64,000 bases of DNA from Candidatus Puniceispirillum sp. (lineage in GTDB: Bacteria; Pseudomonadota; Alphaproteobacteria; Puniceispirillales; Puniceispirillaceae). The stretch spans positions 248,001 through 312,000 of the forward strand of contig JAOEUK010000001.1 of assembly GCA_028382965.1 (NCBI GenBank). Direction: 5' to 3'. The position numbers and the translations under genes are program-made. Below, one piece after another: positions 42,997 through 55,150 of this stretch; positions within the stretch are counted from its first letter, which is position 1, and every line of letters begins with the position of its first letter. The notes under the pieces were generated by a model. That model saw only the letters and a program-made list of their open reading frames with translations. It did no database searches and was not told the DNA's origin.

Positions 42997-44442
42997 TCAC
43001 CTTTGCCAGAATCCTGGACTCAGCATCACTAGGACGGTGAATATTTCCAAGCGCCCTAATAACATTGCAAAGGACATAATCCATTTTGCACTGTCAGGGA
43101 TTGAAGAAAAATTACCCTCAGCTCCAATGACTTCACCTAGGCCAGGCCCAACATTGCTAATGGACGTTGCAGCTCCAGAAAGTGCGGTCAAAAATTCAAG
43201 GCCAGTCATACCCAATAAAAGTGCAATGATCACAAATCCGAGGATGTAGAGGTAAAAGAACCCCATTACCGAGTCCATCACTTCAACTGATACTGGCCGT
43301 TTATTGTAATAGGCCAGCGCTACAGCATGTGGACGGAGTAGCCGGCTAATTTGGACTTTAGCTGTGCTGGCGAGAACTTGTAATCGGAATACTTTAATGC
43401 CGCAGGTGGTTGATCCACCGCAACCGCCGATAAACATCACAATTAGAAGAATCGTTGTTGCAAAGCCGCCCCAAGCTGAAAAATTGGCACTTACATAACC
43501 AGTCCCAGTCATTAATGAAATGCCGTTGAAGCTGGCTTGGCGAAGGGCATCAGCAAATTCAAGCCCATTTTGCATCAAATGCCAACATAGTAGTGAAATC
43601 AATCCCACCACAAGCATCATAAACCAACGCACCTGTGGGTCATTCAACAAGCTATGCCAGCCACCACGTACTATCGCTAAATAATGTGCAAAAGGAAGGC
43701 TGCCAACAATCATGCCTGCCATGATAACCCACTCCACCGCTACAGAATCAAAGGCGCCGATTGAAGCAGTGCGGGTGGAAAAACCGCCGGTGGCAAGAGT
43801 TGTCATCGAATGTGCTACAGCATCAAACAAATTCATACCTGAGAGTGCAAGCATCACCGCCCAGATAGCGGTAAGAGCAGTGTAAACAAGGCCTATGCCG
43901 CCAGCGAGTTGTGTTGCTCGCGGCACTACCTTCTCAGCGCGCTCAAAAGACTCAGTGCGAAATAGCTGCATCCCACCGACAGATAGCATGGGTAAAATAG
44001 CCATTGCCATTACCACGATCCCTACACCGCCAAGCCATTGCAGCAAGGCACGCCAAATTAAGACACCTGGTGAAGCTTTTTCAATTTCAACAAGTACGGT
44101 TGATCCAGTTGTAGTAATGCCCGAAACAGACTCAAAAATTGAGTCTGTGATACTTAAGTCTAACTCACTGAACATAAATGGCAGCGCACCAAAGATGCCG
44201 ATTGTAACCCAGGAACCGTTCGTTAATAAAAAAGCCTGCCTCAATCCAAGGTCGAGTTCTTCATGGCGGCTTGTTGCAACCCATACTGAAACACCAACAA
44301 AACCAGTCAATAGAGCAGATAGTGCAAAAACCTGCCAATCATCGGATCCAAAATAAAGATCAACACACATTGGGATCAACATGGCTGCCGCTAAAATGGT
44401 TGCCAAAAGTCCCAGAATGTTAAGGACGGGTGAGAGCTGCAT
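42997..44442 (-). CDS. trkH: Trk-type potassium uptake protein TrkH
   Basis: SGITTTGSTVL, TLATGGFSTRTASIG, MTGTGYVSANFSAWG, GGCGGSTTCGIKVFR selectivity-filter repeats. Confidence 0.95.
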   Translation of the reverse strand: MQLSPVLNILGLLATILAAAMLIPMCVDLYFGSDDWQVFALSALLTGFVGVSVWVATSRHEELDLGLRQAFLLTNGSWVTIGIFGALPFMFSELDLSITDSIFESVSGITTTGSTVLVEIEKASPGVLIWRALLQWLGGVGIVVMAMAILPMLSVGGMQLFRTESFERAEKVVPRATQLAGGIGLVYTALTAIWAVMLALSGMNLFDAVAHSMTTLATGGFSTRTASIGAFDSVAVEWVIMAGMIVGSLPFAHYLAIVRGGWHSLLNDPQVRWFMMLVVGLISLLCWHLMQNGLEFADALRQASFNGISLMTGTGYVSANFSAWGGFATTILLIVMFIGGCGGSTTCGIKVFRLQVLASTAKVQISRLLRPHAVALAYYNKRPVSVEVMDSVMGFFYLYILGFVIIALLLGMTGLEFLTALSGAATSISNVGPGLGEVIGAEGNFSSIPDSAKWIMSFAMLLGRLEIFTVLVMLSPGFWQR

Positions 44443-44498
44443 GATAATCCAAGTTGTAGTTACAACAAACGTTTATAACTGCTAATTTTACACCGCTG

Positions 44499-45146
44499 TT
44501 AAGCTAATTTTGTTTGGTCAATAAAGCGACGACTTAATAAATCATCTGTTTTGAAAACACCAGTAAATCGAGTGGTAATCATTGAAACACCTGGTTTTCG
44601 AACGCCTCGTGTTGTCATGCACTGATGCTGGGCATCGATTAAGACGGCGACGCCCCTTGGTCTTAAAACATTTTGTATACAATCGGCCACCTGTGCGGTC
44701 AGTGTTTCTTGTGTTTGTAAACGGTGTGCAAAACCATTTAGAACTCTCGCAAGCTTCGAAATGCCAACAACACGCTGATCTGGCATGTAAGCAATGTGAG
44801 CCACGCCATGAATCGGTACGAGGTGATGTTCACAATGACTTTCCATTTTGATGTTGCGTAGCATCACCATATCATCATAGCCTTGTACTTCTTCAAAGGT
44901 TCGTGCCAGCATTTGAGCAGGATCATCATCATAACCACTGCAAAATTCTGTCCAAGCGCGTATTACCCTGCTGGGGGTTCCTACCAGCCCTTCGCGTTTT
45001 GGGTCCTCGCCAACCCAACGTAGCAATACGTCAATGGCTTGCTCAGCCTCTTGACGGCTAGGCCTGATCGCCTTTGATTGATTTAATGTTGCATCCATTG
45101 CGTCGGTTGCTTCTTTGGTCTCACCGGTATCGTAAGGGGTCATCAT
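44499..45146 (-). CDS. folE: GTP cyclohydrolase I
   Basis: KMESHCEHHLVPIHGVAHIAYMPDQRVVGISKLARVLNGFAHRLQTQETLTAQVAD...CMTTRGVRKPG. Confidence 0.97.
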   Translation of the reverse strand: MMTPYDTGETKEATDAMDATLNQSKAIRPSRQEAEQAIDVLLRWVGEDPKREGLVGTPSRVIRAWTEFCSGYDDDPAQMLARTFEEVQGYDDMVMLRNIKMESHCEHHLVPIHGVAHIAYMPDQRVVGISKLARVLNGFAHRLQTQETLTAQVADCIQNVLRPRGVAVLIDAQHQCMTTRGVRKPGVSMITTRFTGVFKTDDLLSRRFIDQTKLA

Positions 45147-45759
45147 CTATTTTGCCAAACCATTTATGTCGTGTAATCCTACAAATACATCTATTTGCCC
45201 AGATTATATGACGAAAGCAACCCAGAAAAGCAACTTTAATTGCCAGAAATCAGTAATCGGCGAATGTAGTTTGCTGTTGGACTGTCGAGCTGATGGGTCA
45301 TGAACCTTTGGCATTGCTTATTCTGCCTATTTGTTGTCAACGCTGTAGATTGATTTTGTAAGAAAGCCGCAAGCACGATAAGTTGAAACATTGGGTGATC
45401 TTTTTGGTTTGGAGTCAAACTATTGAAAGAGCCTAATAATTGTTAAAGATTATGGGAGCGGGCTCAAAATAAAATTTAAAATCTCTTTCTGCAAGAACAA
45501 ACATGCTTAACGCGAATTGAGGTGGAGCAATTAGACTGCATTAATCTGTGGCTGAGGAAAACAACCAACAAGTTTAAACTGTTGGTAACGCTTGAAAAAA
45601 ATTTCAAAGCCATGTATAGGCTGGCGCACTCTATTTCTTTTCCGGTGAGCGTTAGTGGCCGATGTATTTTATCCACTCAGCTTGACCAGTCTTATAAAAC
45701 ACCTTTCACACTAGGTATACTTATATGACAATCATTTATTCTTATTAAGGAGTGTCTTT

Positions 45760-46284
45760 ATGAATCTATCCAATTTTACAGGAAAAAAAATCGCAATCAT
45801 GGTGTCAAATGGTTTTGAAGAAATTGGATTTATTGCTATCCAACGAGCGATGATGAACGCCGGTGCAAAATTAAAAGTTGTTTCTCGTGAAACTGGTTTA
45901 ACAAACGCTTGGAGTGGTAACGGATGGGGCATGTCTTATCCCGCTGATTCTACGTTATCAACTGCTCTAGCCATTGATTACAGTGCTCTTATTGTGCCAG
46001 CAGGACCTCGTCACATAGAAAGCCTAAAAAGTGAGGCCCATGCCAAACGCGTTTTGCGGGCATTTTTACGCGAGGACATGCCAGTCTTACTGCAAGGAGA
46101 AGCGGTGGAAATGATAAAATTAATTGAAGAGGCCTCTTCCCGCACTTGGGCTGTTGATAACGATAAAGCACCGATCGTTGATCGTAACCTTGTCACAATC
46201 TCAAAGGCAACGGAAACATTACAAGAACTCTTAGCATTAAACGGTGTAATGACTGCTTACAAAAATGAAAGTTTTGCTGCCTAA
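45760..46284 (+). CDS. DJ-1/PfpI family protein
   Basis: GKKIAIMVSNGFEEIGFIAIQRAMMNAGAKLKVVSRETG...YSALIVPAGPRH. Confidence 0.75.
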   Translation: MNLSNFTGKKIAIMVSNGFEEIGFIAIQRAMMNAGAKLKVVSRETGLTNAWSGNGWGMSYPADSTLSTALAIDYSALIVPAGPRHIESLKSEAHAKRVLRAFLREDMPVLLQGEAVEMIKLIEEASSRTWAVDNDKAPIVDRNLVTISKATETLQELLALNGVMTAYKNESFAA

Positions 46285-46290
46285 ACACAA

Positions 46291-46551
46291 ATGGATAATA
46301 CAATTATGGCTCCTTCTGATTCTATCAAAGAACAAAAATTGTTATCGCCTTGCGTGTCGATTTGTCAAATGGATCCAGAAGATAAATTTTGCCTTGGATG
46401 TCTTCGCACTCGTTCAGAAATTGCATTGTGGTCAAGTATGGGTCAAGAGGATCAAATGGTGTTGCTAGAGGATTTAGGTAATCGTCGAGCACAAGCAACT
46501 GGGGTACGTCGTAGACCTTCCCGAAGAAATTTGAAACGGTTAACTATGTAA
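46291..46551 (+). CDS. DUF1289 domain-containing protein
   Basis: SPCVSICQMDPEDKFCLGCLRTRSEIALWSSM Cys motif. Confidence 0.88.
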   Translation: MDNTIMAPSDSIKEQKLLSPCVSICQMDPEDKFCLGCLRTRSEIALWSSMGQEDQMVLLEDLGNRRAQATGVRRRPSRRNLKRLTM

Positions 46552-46886
46552 TTTTTCTTCCCAAGAAAATTGATTCATAATGCTGCGGCACTGGTTCTGT
46601 TTATGTGGTGGCTATGCTTGCTAAGCTTGGTTAAGGGTGGGAAGATTTAAATATTGATAATGTTGGTGAAAATAATTTGCGCCCGCGCGATGGCCACCAC
46701 TGGAGATCATAACATTCGCCAATTGTTGTCAAAACTGTGTTAATTGTTCCGCAATTTGGTTGCGTCGCCGACGCAATCTTTGCATAATCGCCGCGTTTTG
46801 ACGGTCACTAGTTTTGTGCCCATCAAATAAAAGTGTTGGAATTAACTGGCCGAAGATTGACACATTTTTAGTGGAGCCTGAAAACT

Positions 46887-48662
46887 ATGCATGCCTATCG
46901 ATCTCATAATTGTGTTGAATTGACCGAAGCAAATGTTGGGCAGGAGGTTAAGCTATCTGGCTGGATTAATCGAAAGCGCGATCACGGGCAGCTTGTATTT
47001 GTAGACCTGAGGGATCATTATGGTTTGACTCAATGCGTTGCTGATTCATCTGACACCAGCTTTAAGTTGGTTGAGGCAACCCGACTTGAATCTGTAGTCA
47101 CTATCACCGGCACGGTCTTAAAGCGAAGTGATGATACAATTAATAAGTCATTGCCGACTGGTCATATCGAAATTCGCATTGACCTCTTTGAGGTGCAGTC
47201 AGCTGCTGAGACATTGCCCCTACAGGTTAATTCAGACGAAGACTCTGGTGAAGAAACGCGGCTTCGTTATCGTTATCTTGACTTGCGCCGCAGTCGTCCC
47301 CACGCGAACATCATGCTGAGGGCGCAGATTATTCAGTCGATCAGAGCTCGGATGGTGGCACAGGACTTTACTGAATTTCAGACGCCAATTCTGACCGCGT
47401 CATCACCAGAAGGCGCCAGAGACTTTTTAGTGCCATCCCGCCTTCATCCAGGCAAATTTTATGCGCTACCTCAAGCCCCTCAGCAATTCAAACAGTTGAT
47501 TATGGTCAGTGGTTTCGACCGCTATTTTCAGATTGCTCCCTGTTTTCGTGATGAGGATAGCCGGGCTGATCGCAGTCCTGGCGAGTTCTACCAGCTTGAC
47601 CTTGAGATGAGCTTTGTTGAACAACAGGATGTTTTTGACGCTGTAGAGCCAGTCATTAAAGGCGTTTTTGAAGAATTTTCTGACATGGTGGTTGACACTG
47701 ATTTTCAGCATATTCCTTTTGCAGAGTCGATGCTGAAATATGGCAATGACAAGCCTGACCTCCGGATTCCATTTGAAATTTGTGATGTGACGGACGTTTT
47801 CCGTGATTCTGGATTTGTAATTTTTGCGAAGAATATTGAAAAGGGTGCAGTTGTTCGCGCTGTGCCTGGGCCAAAATGTGGTAGCCGAGCGATTGCTGAC
47901 CGGATGAATAGCTGGGCGCAAGGTGAAGGCGCTCCAGGCATGGGCTATATCATTTATAGCGAAGGTGAGGCACGTGGGCCAGTTGCTAAGGCGCTTGGGG
48001 CAGAAAGAGCTGAAGCTATTCGGATTGCCGCTGGTGTAAGTGATGGTGATGCGGTATTTTTTGCCTGCTCACCAGCGGACGATGCTGCAAGCTTGGCTGG
48101 TCGTGCGCGGGTTAAGATTGGTCTGGATCAAGACTTGATCGATAAAAATTTGTTCCGGTTTGCCTGGATTGTAGATTTTCCAATGTTTGAAGCTGACCCA
48201 ATCACTGGGAAAATTGATTTCTCGCACAACCCATTTTCAATGCCACAAGGTGGCATGAAGGTTCTTGAAGAGCAAGACCCTTTGACCATTAAGGCATGGC
48301 AGTATGACCTTGTCTGTAATGGTGTTGAGTTGTCATCAGGGGCCATTCGGAACCACCTTCCCGAAGTGATGTATAAAGCTTTTGAAATTGCCGGCTATCC
48401 AAATAGCACCGTTGATGAAAAATTTCCGGCGATGATTAATGCGTTCCGTTTTGGCGCGCCACCGCACGGAGGCATTGCGCCTGGTATTGACCGAATTGTT
48501 ATGCTGATTGCTGACGAGCCAAATATCCGTGAAGTGATTTTGTTCCCGATGAACGGGAAGGCAGAAGATTTGATGATGGCCGCCCCATCTGAAGTGGAAG
48601 AATCCGCTCTTGCTGAATTGAACGTGCGTCGCTTGCCGCAGGTCAAGAAAAAAGGTAAGTAA
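46887..48662 (+). CDS. aspS: Aspartyl-tRNA synthetase
   Basis: [77 protein letters not shown]. Confidence 0.98.
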   Translation: MHAYRSHNCVELTEANVGQEVKLSGWINRKRDHGQLVFVDLRDHYGLTQCVADSSDTSFKLVEATRLESVVTITGTVLKRSDDTINKSLPTGHIEIRIDLFEVQSAAETLPLQVNSDEDSGEETRLRYRYLDLRRSRPHANIMLRAQIIQSIRARMVAQDFTEFQTPILTASSPEGARDFLVPSRLHPGKFYALPQAPQQFKQLIMVSGFDRYFQIAPCFRDEDSRADRSPGEFYQLDLEMSFVEQQDVFDAVEPVIKGVFEEFSDMVVDTDFQHIPFAESMLKYGNDKPDLRIPFEICDVTDVFRDSGFVIFAKNIEKGAVVRAVPGPKCGSRAIADRMNSWAQGEGAPGMGYIIYSEGEARGPVAKALGAERAEAIRIAAGVSDGDAVFFACSPADDAASLAGRARVKIGLDQDLIDKNLFRFAWIVDFPMFEADPITGKIDFSHNPFSMPQGGMKVLEEQDPLTIKAWQYDLVCNGVELSSGAIRNHLPEVMYKAFEIAGYPNSTVDEKFPAMINAFRFGAPPHGGIAPGIDRIVMLIADEPNIREVILFPMNGKAEDLMMAAPSEVEESALAELNVRRLPQVKKKGK

Positions 48663-48717
48663 GCAGTTGCTACCCTGCATATAAATTAAGATTAATTCCG
48701 TTCTGTATCATTTGACG

Positions 48718-49767
48718 CTAGCTTGTTAACTTTATTGTTGGTTGTGCTGGCCTTGATGTGCCGTGAAGTAGGGCCAGCAGAAAGCCAAGAAGAATAACCG
48801 CACCGGCCTGATGCATCCCGCCAAGTGCGACTGGCACACCATGAATCAGGGTTAGAACTCCAATAGCAAATTGAGCGCTCACCGCAGCCAACACCAGATT
48901 AGCGCGAAAACTCAATGCCCCACCGCGTGTCTTCAATCCGAGAACAATCACAACGGTGAATGTCAAAGCCGCCAGCCAGCGATGATGAAATTGTGCCGAT
49001 GCTGGATTTTCAAACGGGTCCAGCCACCCAGCTTCACCATATTCCACAGGCAAGAGATAAGACCCCATTAGCGGGTATTCATTATATAAGAGGCCCGCGT
49101 CCATGCCCGCGACAAGCGCACCTGCGATGACTGTGATAACAAGAAGAATCAGACTTGCCAGCGCGATCCCTGTTGGACGTTTGCTGTAACCGTCACGAAG
49201 GTCAAAAACGGTCCAGATCAGAATGCTGAAAATAACCAAAGCAATGCTAAGGTGTGTTGCAAGGCGATATTGTGAAACGCTAGCCTCTTCAGTTAGGCCA
49301 GATTTTACCATCCACCAGCCGACAACACCCTGGAAGCCGCCCAACAGAAACAGAAGCAGCATGCGACTTAAAAGCCCTGCTGGGATACGCCCTGCAAGCA
49401 CAAGAAACAAAAAGGGCAGGCCAAATGCAAGTCCTAGTAACCGCCCCCATAGCCGGTGAACATATTCCCAGAAGAAAATTGTTTTGAAGGAATTAAGTGA
49501 CATACCGTAATTCAATTTCTGATATTCAGGCGAAGCCTGATACAACTCATAGACTCGCTGCCACTCTGATGCCGTCATCGGCGGCAAAGTGCCAATTAAG
49601 GGCCGCCATTCAACCATCGAAAGGCCTGAGCCAGTCAGCCTTGTTATGCCTCCAATCACTACCATGATAGCAACTAATAGGGCCACAAAAAATAACCACT
49701 TGGTTACAAGTTGGTTATTGCTTTCATTCGCGTTTCTTGATGCCCAAATGGGCGAGCATAGAGCCAT
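48718..49767 (-). CDS. ctaA: Heme A synthase (COX15/CtaA)
   Basis: GGITRLTGSGLSMVEWRPLIGTLPP, FFWEYVHRLWGRLLGL, QFHHRWLAAL; start uncertain (ORF open to 49968). Confidence 0.95.
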   Translation of the reverse strand: MALCSPIWASRNANESNNQLVTKWLFFVALLVAIMVVIGGITRLTGSGLSMVEWRPLIGTLPPMTASEWQRVYELYQASPEYQKLNYGMSLNSFKTIFFWEYVHRLWGRLLGLAFGLPFLFLVLAGRIPAGLLSRMLLLFLLGGFQGVVGWWMVKSGLTEEASVSQYRLATHLSIALVIFSILIWTVFDLRDGYSKRPTGIALASLILLVITVIAGALVAGMDAGLLYNEYPLMGSYLLPVEYGEAGWLDPFENPASAQFHHRWLAALTFTVVIVLGLKTRGGALSFRANLVLAAVSAQFAIGVLTLIHGVPVALGGMHQAGAVILLGFLLALLHGTSRPAQPTIKLTS

Positions 49768-49942
49768 GGATGAACCTAAATGTGTAAAAAAATATTCATT
49801 ATAATAGTTTGTTATCATGTCACAAGTGAGCTGCCAATTGGCGCTTTGCCGCAGATGGATTAAAATGATATATTGTGCACAATCTACATTTATAGATTTA
49901 GCCCTAAGTTGAAATAAATTTTGATTATTTACCCCTATTCTC

Positions 49943-49972
49943 TTGACAAACAACAAGCAATCTCCCAATTAC
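49943..49972 (+). promoter_or_regulatory. Putative groESL promoter (-35 TTGACA, weak -10)
   Basis: Exact TTGACA at 49943-49948, 18-nt spacer, AATTAC at 49967; just upstream of CIRCE. Confidence 0.4.
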
Positions 49973-49984
49973 CAAAGTGGTTGA

Positions 49985-50011
49985 TTAGCACTCTCAGTCA
50001 AAGAGTGCTAA
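49985..50011 (+). promoter_or_regulatory. CIRCE element (HrcA operator) upstream of groESL
   Basis: TTAGCACTC-tcagtcaaa-GAGTGCTAA: perfect 9-bp inverted repeat with 9-nt spacer. Confidence 0.97.
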
Positions 50012-50049
50012 TCGCGTAGTAAATGACTTATTTGGAGGAGAAAGAAGGC

Positions 50050-50337
50050 ATGAAATTCAGGCCGCTTCATGATCGCGTTGTTGTACAACGTATGGAATCA
50101 GAACAAAAAACCGCTGGTGGAATAATTATTCCTGATACTGCAAAAGAAAAGCCAATGGAAGGCAAAGTAATTGCTGCCGGCTCCGGCGCTAGAGACGAAA
50201 CTGGCAAGGTCCAACCGCTAGATGTTAAAACAAATGACGTTATTTTGTTTGGCAAATGGTCCGGCACTGAAGTCAAAATTGATGGTGAGGAATATCTTAT
50301 CATGAAAGAATCAGACATCATGGGTGTTATTGAATAG
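50050..50337 (+). CDS. groES: Co-chaperonin GroES
   Basis: [50 protein letters not shown]. Confidence 0.98.
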   Translation: MKFRPLHDRVVVQRMESEQKTAGGIIIPDTAKEKPMEGKVIAAGSGARDETGKVQPLDVKTNDVILFGKWSGTEVKIDGEEYLIMKESDIMGVIE

Positions 50338-50380
50338 AAGCCGTGACCGGTTCCCCGAAATTCTAATAAAGGAAGATTGA

Positions 50381-52048
<1,668 letters not shown>

Positions 52049-52082
52049 CTCTATCGCGTAAATTAGCTAGCAATTATCAACG

Positions 52083-52120
52083 AAAGCGGAGGGCAAGTTA
52101 CCCTCCGCTTTTTCTTTTTT
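52083..52120 (+). terminator. Rho-independent terminator after groEL
   Basis: AAAGCGGAGGG-caagtta-CCCTCCGCTTT followed by a T-rich tract. Confidence 0.93.
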
Positions 52121-52130
52121 GTGCAAACTT

Positions 52131-54950
52131 TTAACTAAGAAACTCTGCAGTCTTCTGGATTGCATCAGCAAGACCAATACGTTGAATTTCTAAATCTGGA
52201 GGAAAAGCACTTGTCATACGTGTTGGTAAGCGGCTATCCAACATAACAAACACCCCGCGGTCATTGTTGCGGCGGATTAGCCGCCCAAAGGCCTGGCGCA
52301 ATTTTAGCCGGGTCTGGCGTTCCGTCCATGCTTCGCGTCCCTGCCATTTAGCGCGGGCGGAAAATAGAATATCGCTTCTTGGCCAGGGCATCCTGTCAAA
52401 AACGATAAGCCGCAGGGCTGCCCCTGGCACATCAATCCCATCACGGACAGCATCGGTTCCAAGAAGACAGCTCTCTGGGTCTTCGCGGAACATGGCAAGA
52501 AGGGTTTGCAAGTTTATTTTGTCTACATGCTGAGCATAGAGTGGCAGTTCAGCCGTATCCAGTCGTTCTGCTAATGTTGGATAAACGGCCTGCAAGCGTC
52601 GGATGGCGGTAAATAGCCCAAGACCGCCGCCACCAGCTGCAATCATCAAAGCTGCCATTGCACTTGCCGTGGCTTCAGGGCGGTCACGATCAAGGTCGTT
52701 TACGACTAAAATGCGGGCCTGATTGGCATAATTAAAGGGTGATGAAAAACTGACCCGCATGGCTGCATGATCCAGATGCATAGCCCCTGTCAGCGCAACG
52801 GCTGATTGCCAGCCATCATGTGGGGCTTTGCCAATATTCTGTTTGGGGATGATCGCATCACCTTTAGCGTCATCATCATCACTCGTAATTCTTGTGGTTT
52901 GGGTAGCTGCATGATCTTGCAAGGTGGCTGATGTAACGGTGACACCATGCGCGTTATCAAGTACGCTATGGGCAAAGGGGATGGTTGGGTCAAGCCAGTG
53001 TCGTGCTAATCCAATATCTCGGTCTTGACCATCTACCCTGTCAATCTGCATCCAGTCGACAAAACCATCTCTGGCCCCACCAATAACATCGGCAAGCATT
53101 GTTTGCCACGACCCTAATGGGCCACTAGCCCGCAATTCAAGCCCACGAATGGCTCCTTCGATACGGGCACGCTGGCTGCTATCAAGGTCGTCAGAATGAT
53201 CATCCATATACTTAACCAGCCAGGCGACAAGGCGCGTTAAGGGCGCCGCAAGACCTGCTAATGCGCTAGCAAAATCTTGTGCGGCGACCACTACATTGTC
53301 TGGGGCTGGATATAACTCACACTGAAGATCATACAGGCTATCAGGTTTGCTTACACGCATATAAAGTGCGGCGCGCAGGTGCATAAAAAATATTTCACCT
53401 GCTCCAAGAGGTTGCGTCGCTGATATACGGTTTTCCCAGCCTTGGCCGGGTAGAGTGCGAGCAGCTTCCAACGCTTCTTCAATATTGGCAATAGCGGCAT
53501 CATCGCCGGCCACAAGATCTTCAAGCCGCCGCTTTAGTCCCCGCGCACGGCCACGGTGTCCATCTTCAGCTCCTCTTACCCAATGACGTAATTCAGCCGT
53601 CTCGCGCCCACTTAGATAGGCTGAAAATGCACTGTCAGCCGCATCAAAAACATGGTGTCCCTCATCAAAAACATAACGAGTTGGGGTGCGTCGGTCATCC
53701 TTGCTGCCATATGCGGCCTGCACCATGACGAGCGCATGGTTGGTAACAACAATATTAGCCCGTTTTGCTCCCCGAATGGATTTTTCAACAAAACAGCGGT
53801 TGTAATGGCTGCAAGCCGCATGAATACATTCGCCACGTCGATCAGCAAGGCCAATTGTTTGCCCACGCCCGAACAAATCCAGCAGCCAAGCTGGAAAGCT
53901 AGCACCGGTTAAGTCACCGTCGCGGGTTGCGCTGGTCCAGCGTGCCATTAGCCCAAGTGCGGCTGCATTGCGGGGGCGGCCTGGCATCTGAGCGAGCGCC
54001 TCTTCAAGATTAAGCAAACACAGATAGTTTTCACGCCCTTTGCGGATTACCACCTTGGACTCTCTTGTGTCAGCATTTGGGTAAAGGCGAGATAGTTCGT
54101 TGGCAATCTGATGTTGTAGCGCGCGCGTGTAAGTAGAAACCCAAACAGTGCCCCCATTTTTTTCAGCCCATAAAGTTGCTGGTGCCAAATAGCCAAGGGT
54201 CTTGCCTGTTCCTGTTCCAGCCTCGGCAAGCACCATGGCCGGTTGTGGGCCGGCATCGGGCCGGTCAAAACTGGCTGCAATGGCTGCCGCATAATCAGCC
54301 TGTTGGAGGCGCACCTCAGCATTATTGCCAAGCATTTCGGCAAGGCGTTGACGTGCTTCATCGGGTAGTACTGGCTGAGTGCCTGGTTCGGCTTGTGGCG
54401 TATAATCTGTATAGTCAGCAAGTTGGTTCCAAATGGCAGCATGCCTACTATCAGGTGGGCCGGCTGGGGGCTGAGGCAGTTCAAGATGCGCTAGTATATA
54501 AGGCCCCCAGTTCCATCCACCACTAGTCATCATTGTAGCTATTCTGCCTGCTTCGGCTCGGGAAGCGCTGGAGGATCTTGCCAACTCGTCAAGAAGGGTG
54601 AAGGCAATTTGTGGCAATAGTGCTGCCATATCTTCACCTTGTTCCGGGCGGGCTAGTCCCAGCTGCTGGGCAAGACCTCGTGGTGTTGGCAAAACAAAGC
54701 GAGCTGGCCGGACAAAGGCGAATAATTCCATGAGATCAAGATAATGTTCAATATCAACACCGGCACGCGCCGCGCTCCAGCGGCGATGGCACAATAGTAC
54801 CACCCCAAGTGCCATCTCAGCCACAAGGTTTTCTTGGCTTGGCCTGGTGATCTCGCCATTTTGGCTAATCCAGATCAGGTGTGTGCCATGCGGGTAAAAG
54901 ACTGGTATCCCATGAAGATTGGGAAGTGATGTAAAATTTTGATCATGCAT
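52131..54950 (-). CDS. DinG/XPD-like ATP-dependent DNA helicase
   Basis: EAGTGTGKTLGYLAPA Walker A, DEGH box (VFDEGHHVFD), four-Cys FeS-type region CLLNLEE...CIHAACSHYNRC, LRQAFGRLIRRNNDRGVFVMLDSR. Confidence 0.92.
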   Translation of the reverse strand: MHDQNFTSLPNLHGIPVFYPHGTHLIWISQNGEITRPSQENLVAEMALGVVLLCHRRWSAARAGVDIEHYLDLMELFAFVRPARFVLPTPRGLAQQLGLARPEQGEDMAALLPQIAFTLLDELARSSSASRAEAGRIATMMTSGGWNWGPYILAHLELPQPPAGPPDSRHAAIWNQLADYTDYTPQAEPGTQPVLPDEARQRLAEMLGNNAEVRLQQADYAAAIAASFDRPDAGPQPAMVLAEAGTGTGKTLGYLAPATLWAEKNGGTVWVSTYTRALQHQIANELSRLYPNADTRESKVVIRKGRENYLCLLNLEEALAQMPGRPRNAAALGLMARWTSATRDGDLTGASFPAWLLDLFGRGQTIGLADRRGECIHAACSHYNRCFVEKSIRGAKRANIVVTNHALVMVQAAYGSKDDRRTPTRYVFDEGHHVFDAADSAFSAYLSGRETAELRHWVRGAEDGHRGRARGLKRRLEDLVAGDDAAIANIEEALEAARTLPGQGWENRISATQPLGAGEIFFMHLRAALYMRVSKPDSLYDLQCELYPAPDNVVVAAQDFASALAGLAAPLTRLVAWLVKYMDDHSDDLDSSQRARIEGAIRGLELRASGPLGSWQTMLADVIGGARDGFVDWMQIDRVDGQDRDIGLARHWLDPTIPFAHSVLDNAHGVTVTSATLQDHAATQTTRITSDDDDAKGDAIIPKQNIGKAPHDGWQSAVALTGAMHLDHAAMRVSFSSPFNYANQARILVVNDLDRDRPEATASAMAALMIAAGGGGLGLFTAIRRLQAVYPTLAERLDTAELPLYAQHVDKINLQTLLAMFREDPESCLLGTDAVRDGIDVPGAALRLIVFDRMPWPRSDILFSARAKWQGREAWTERQTRLKLRQAFGRLIRRNNDRGVFVMLDSRLPTRMTSAFPPDLEIQRIGLADAIQKTAEFLS

Positions 54951-55150
54951 TGCAAGAGTTATAGCCTGCCAAAGGCTAGCATGCCAGCCCGGGGCAACCT
55001 AAGGGGCAAACTAAATGATAGTGATGGAAAGGCTTTATGATGAAGCTTGCCGCTTGACCTTGATCGCGGCTGGCCCTAGCTTGTCGGCATCTGACGAAAC
55101 ACTGAAAAATAATCTTTAGGTTTTTGATATGTGCCTGATTTTTAGAAAGC

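Noticed and set aside
46681-46720. Possible B12-box-like 'ggccaccactggaga' near 46.69 kb
   Set aside because: Does not match the cobalamin riboswitch core and no B12 gene follows
47466-47921. 151-aa minus-strand ORF
   Set aside because: Antisense to aspS; no recognisable motifs
54047-54526. 145-aa minus-strand and 116-aa plus-strand ORFs
   Set aside because: Alternate frames of the DinG-like helicase gene
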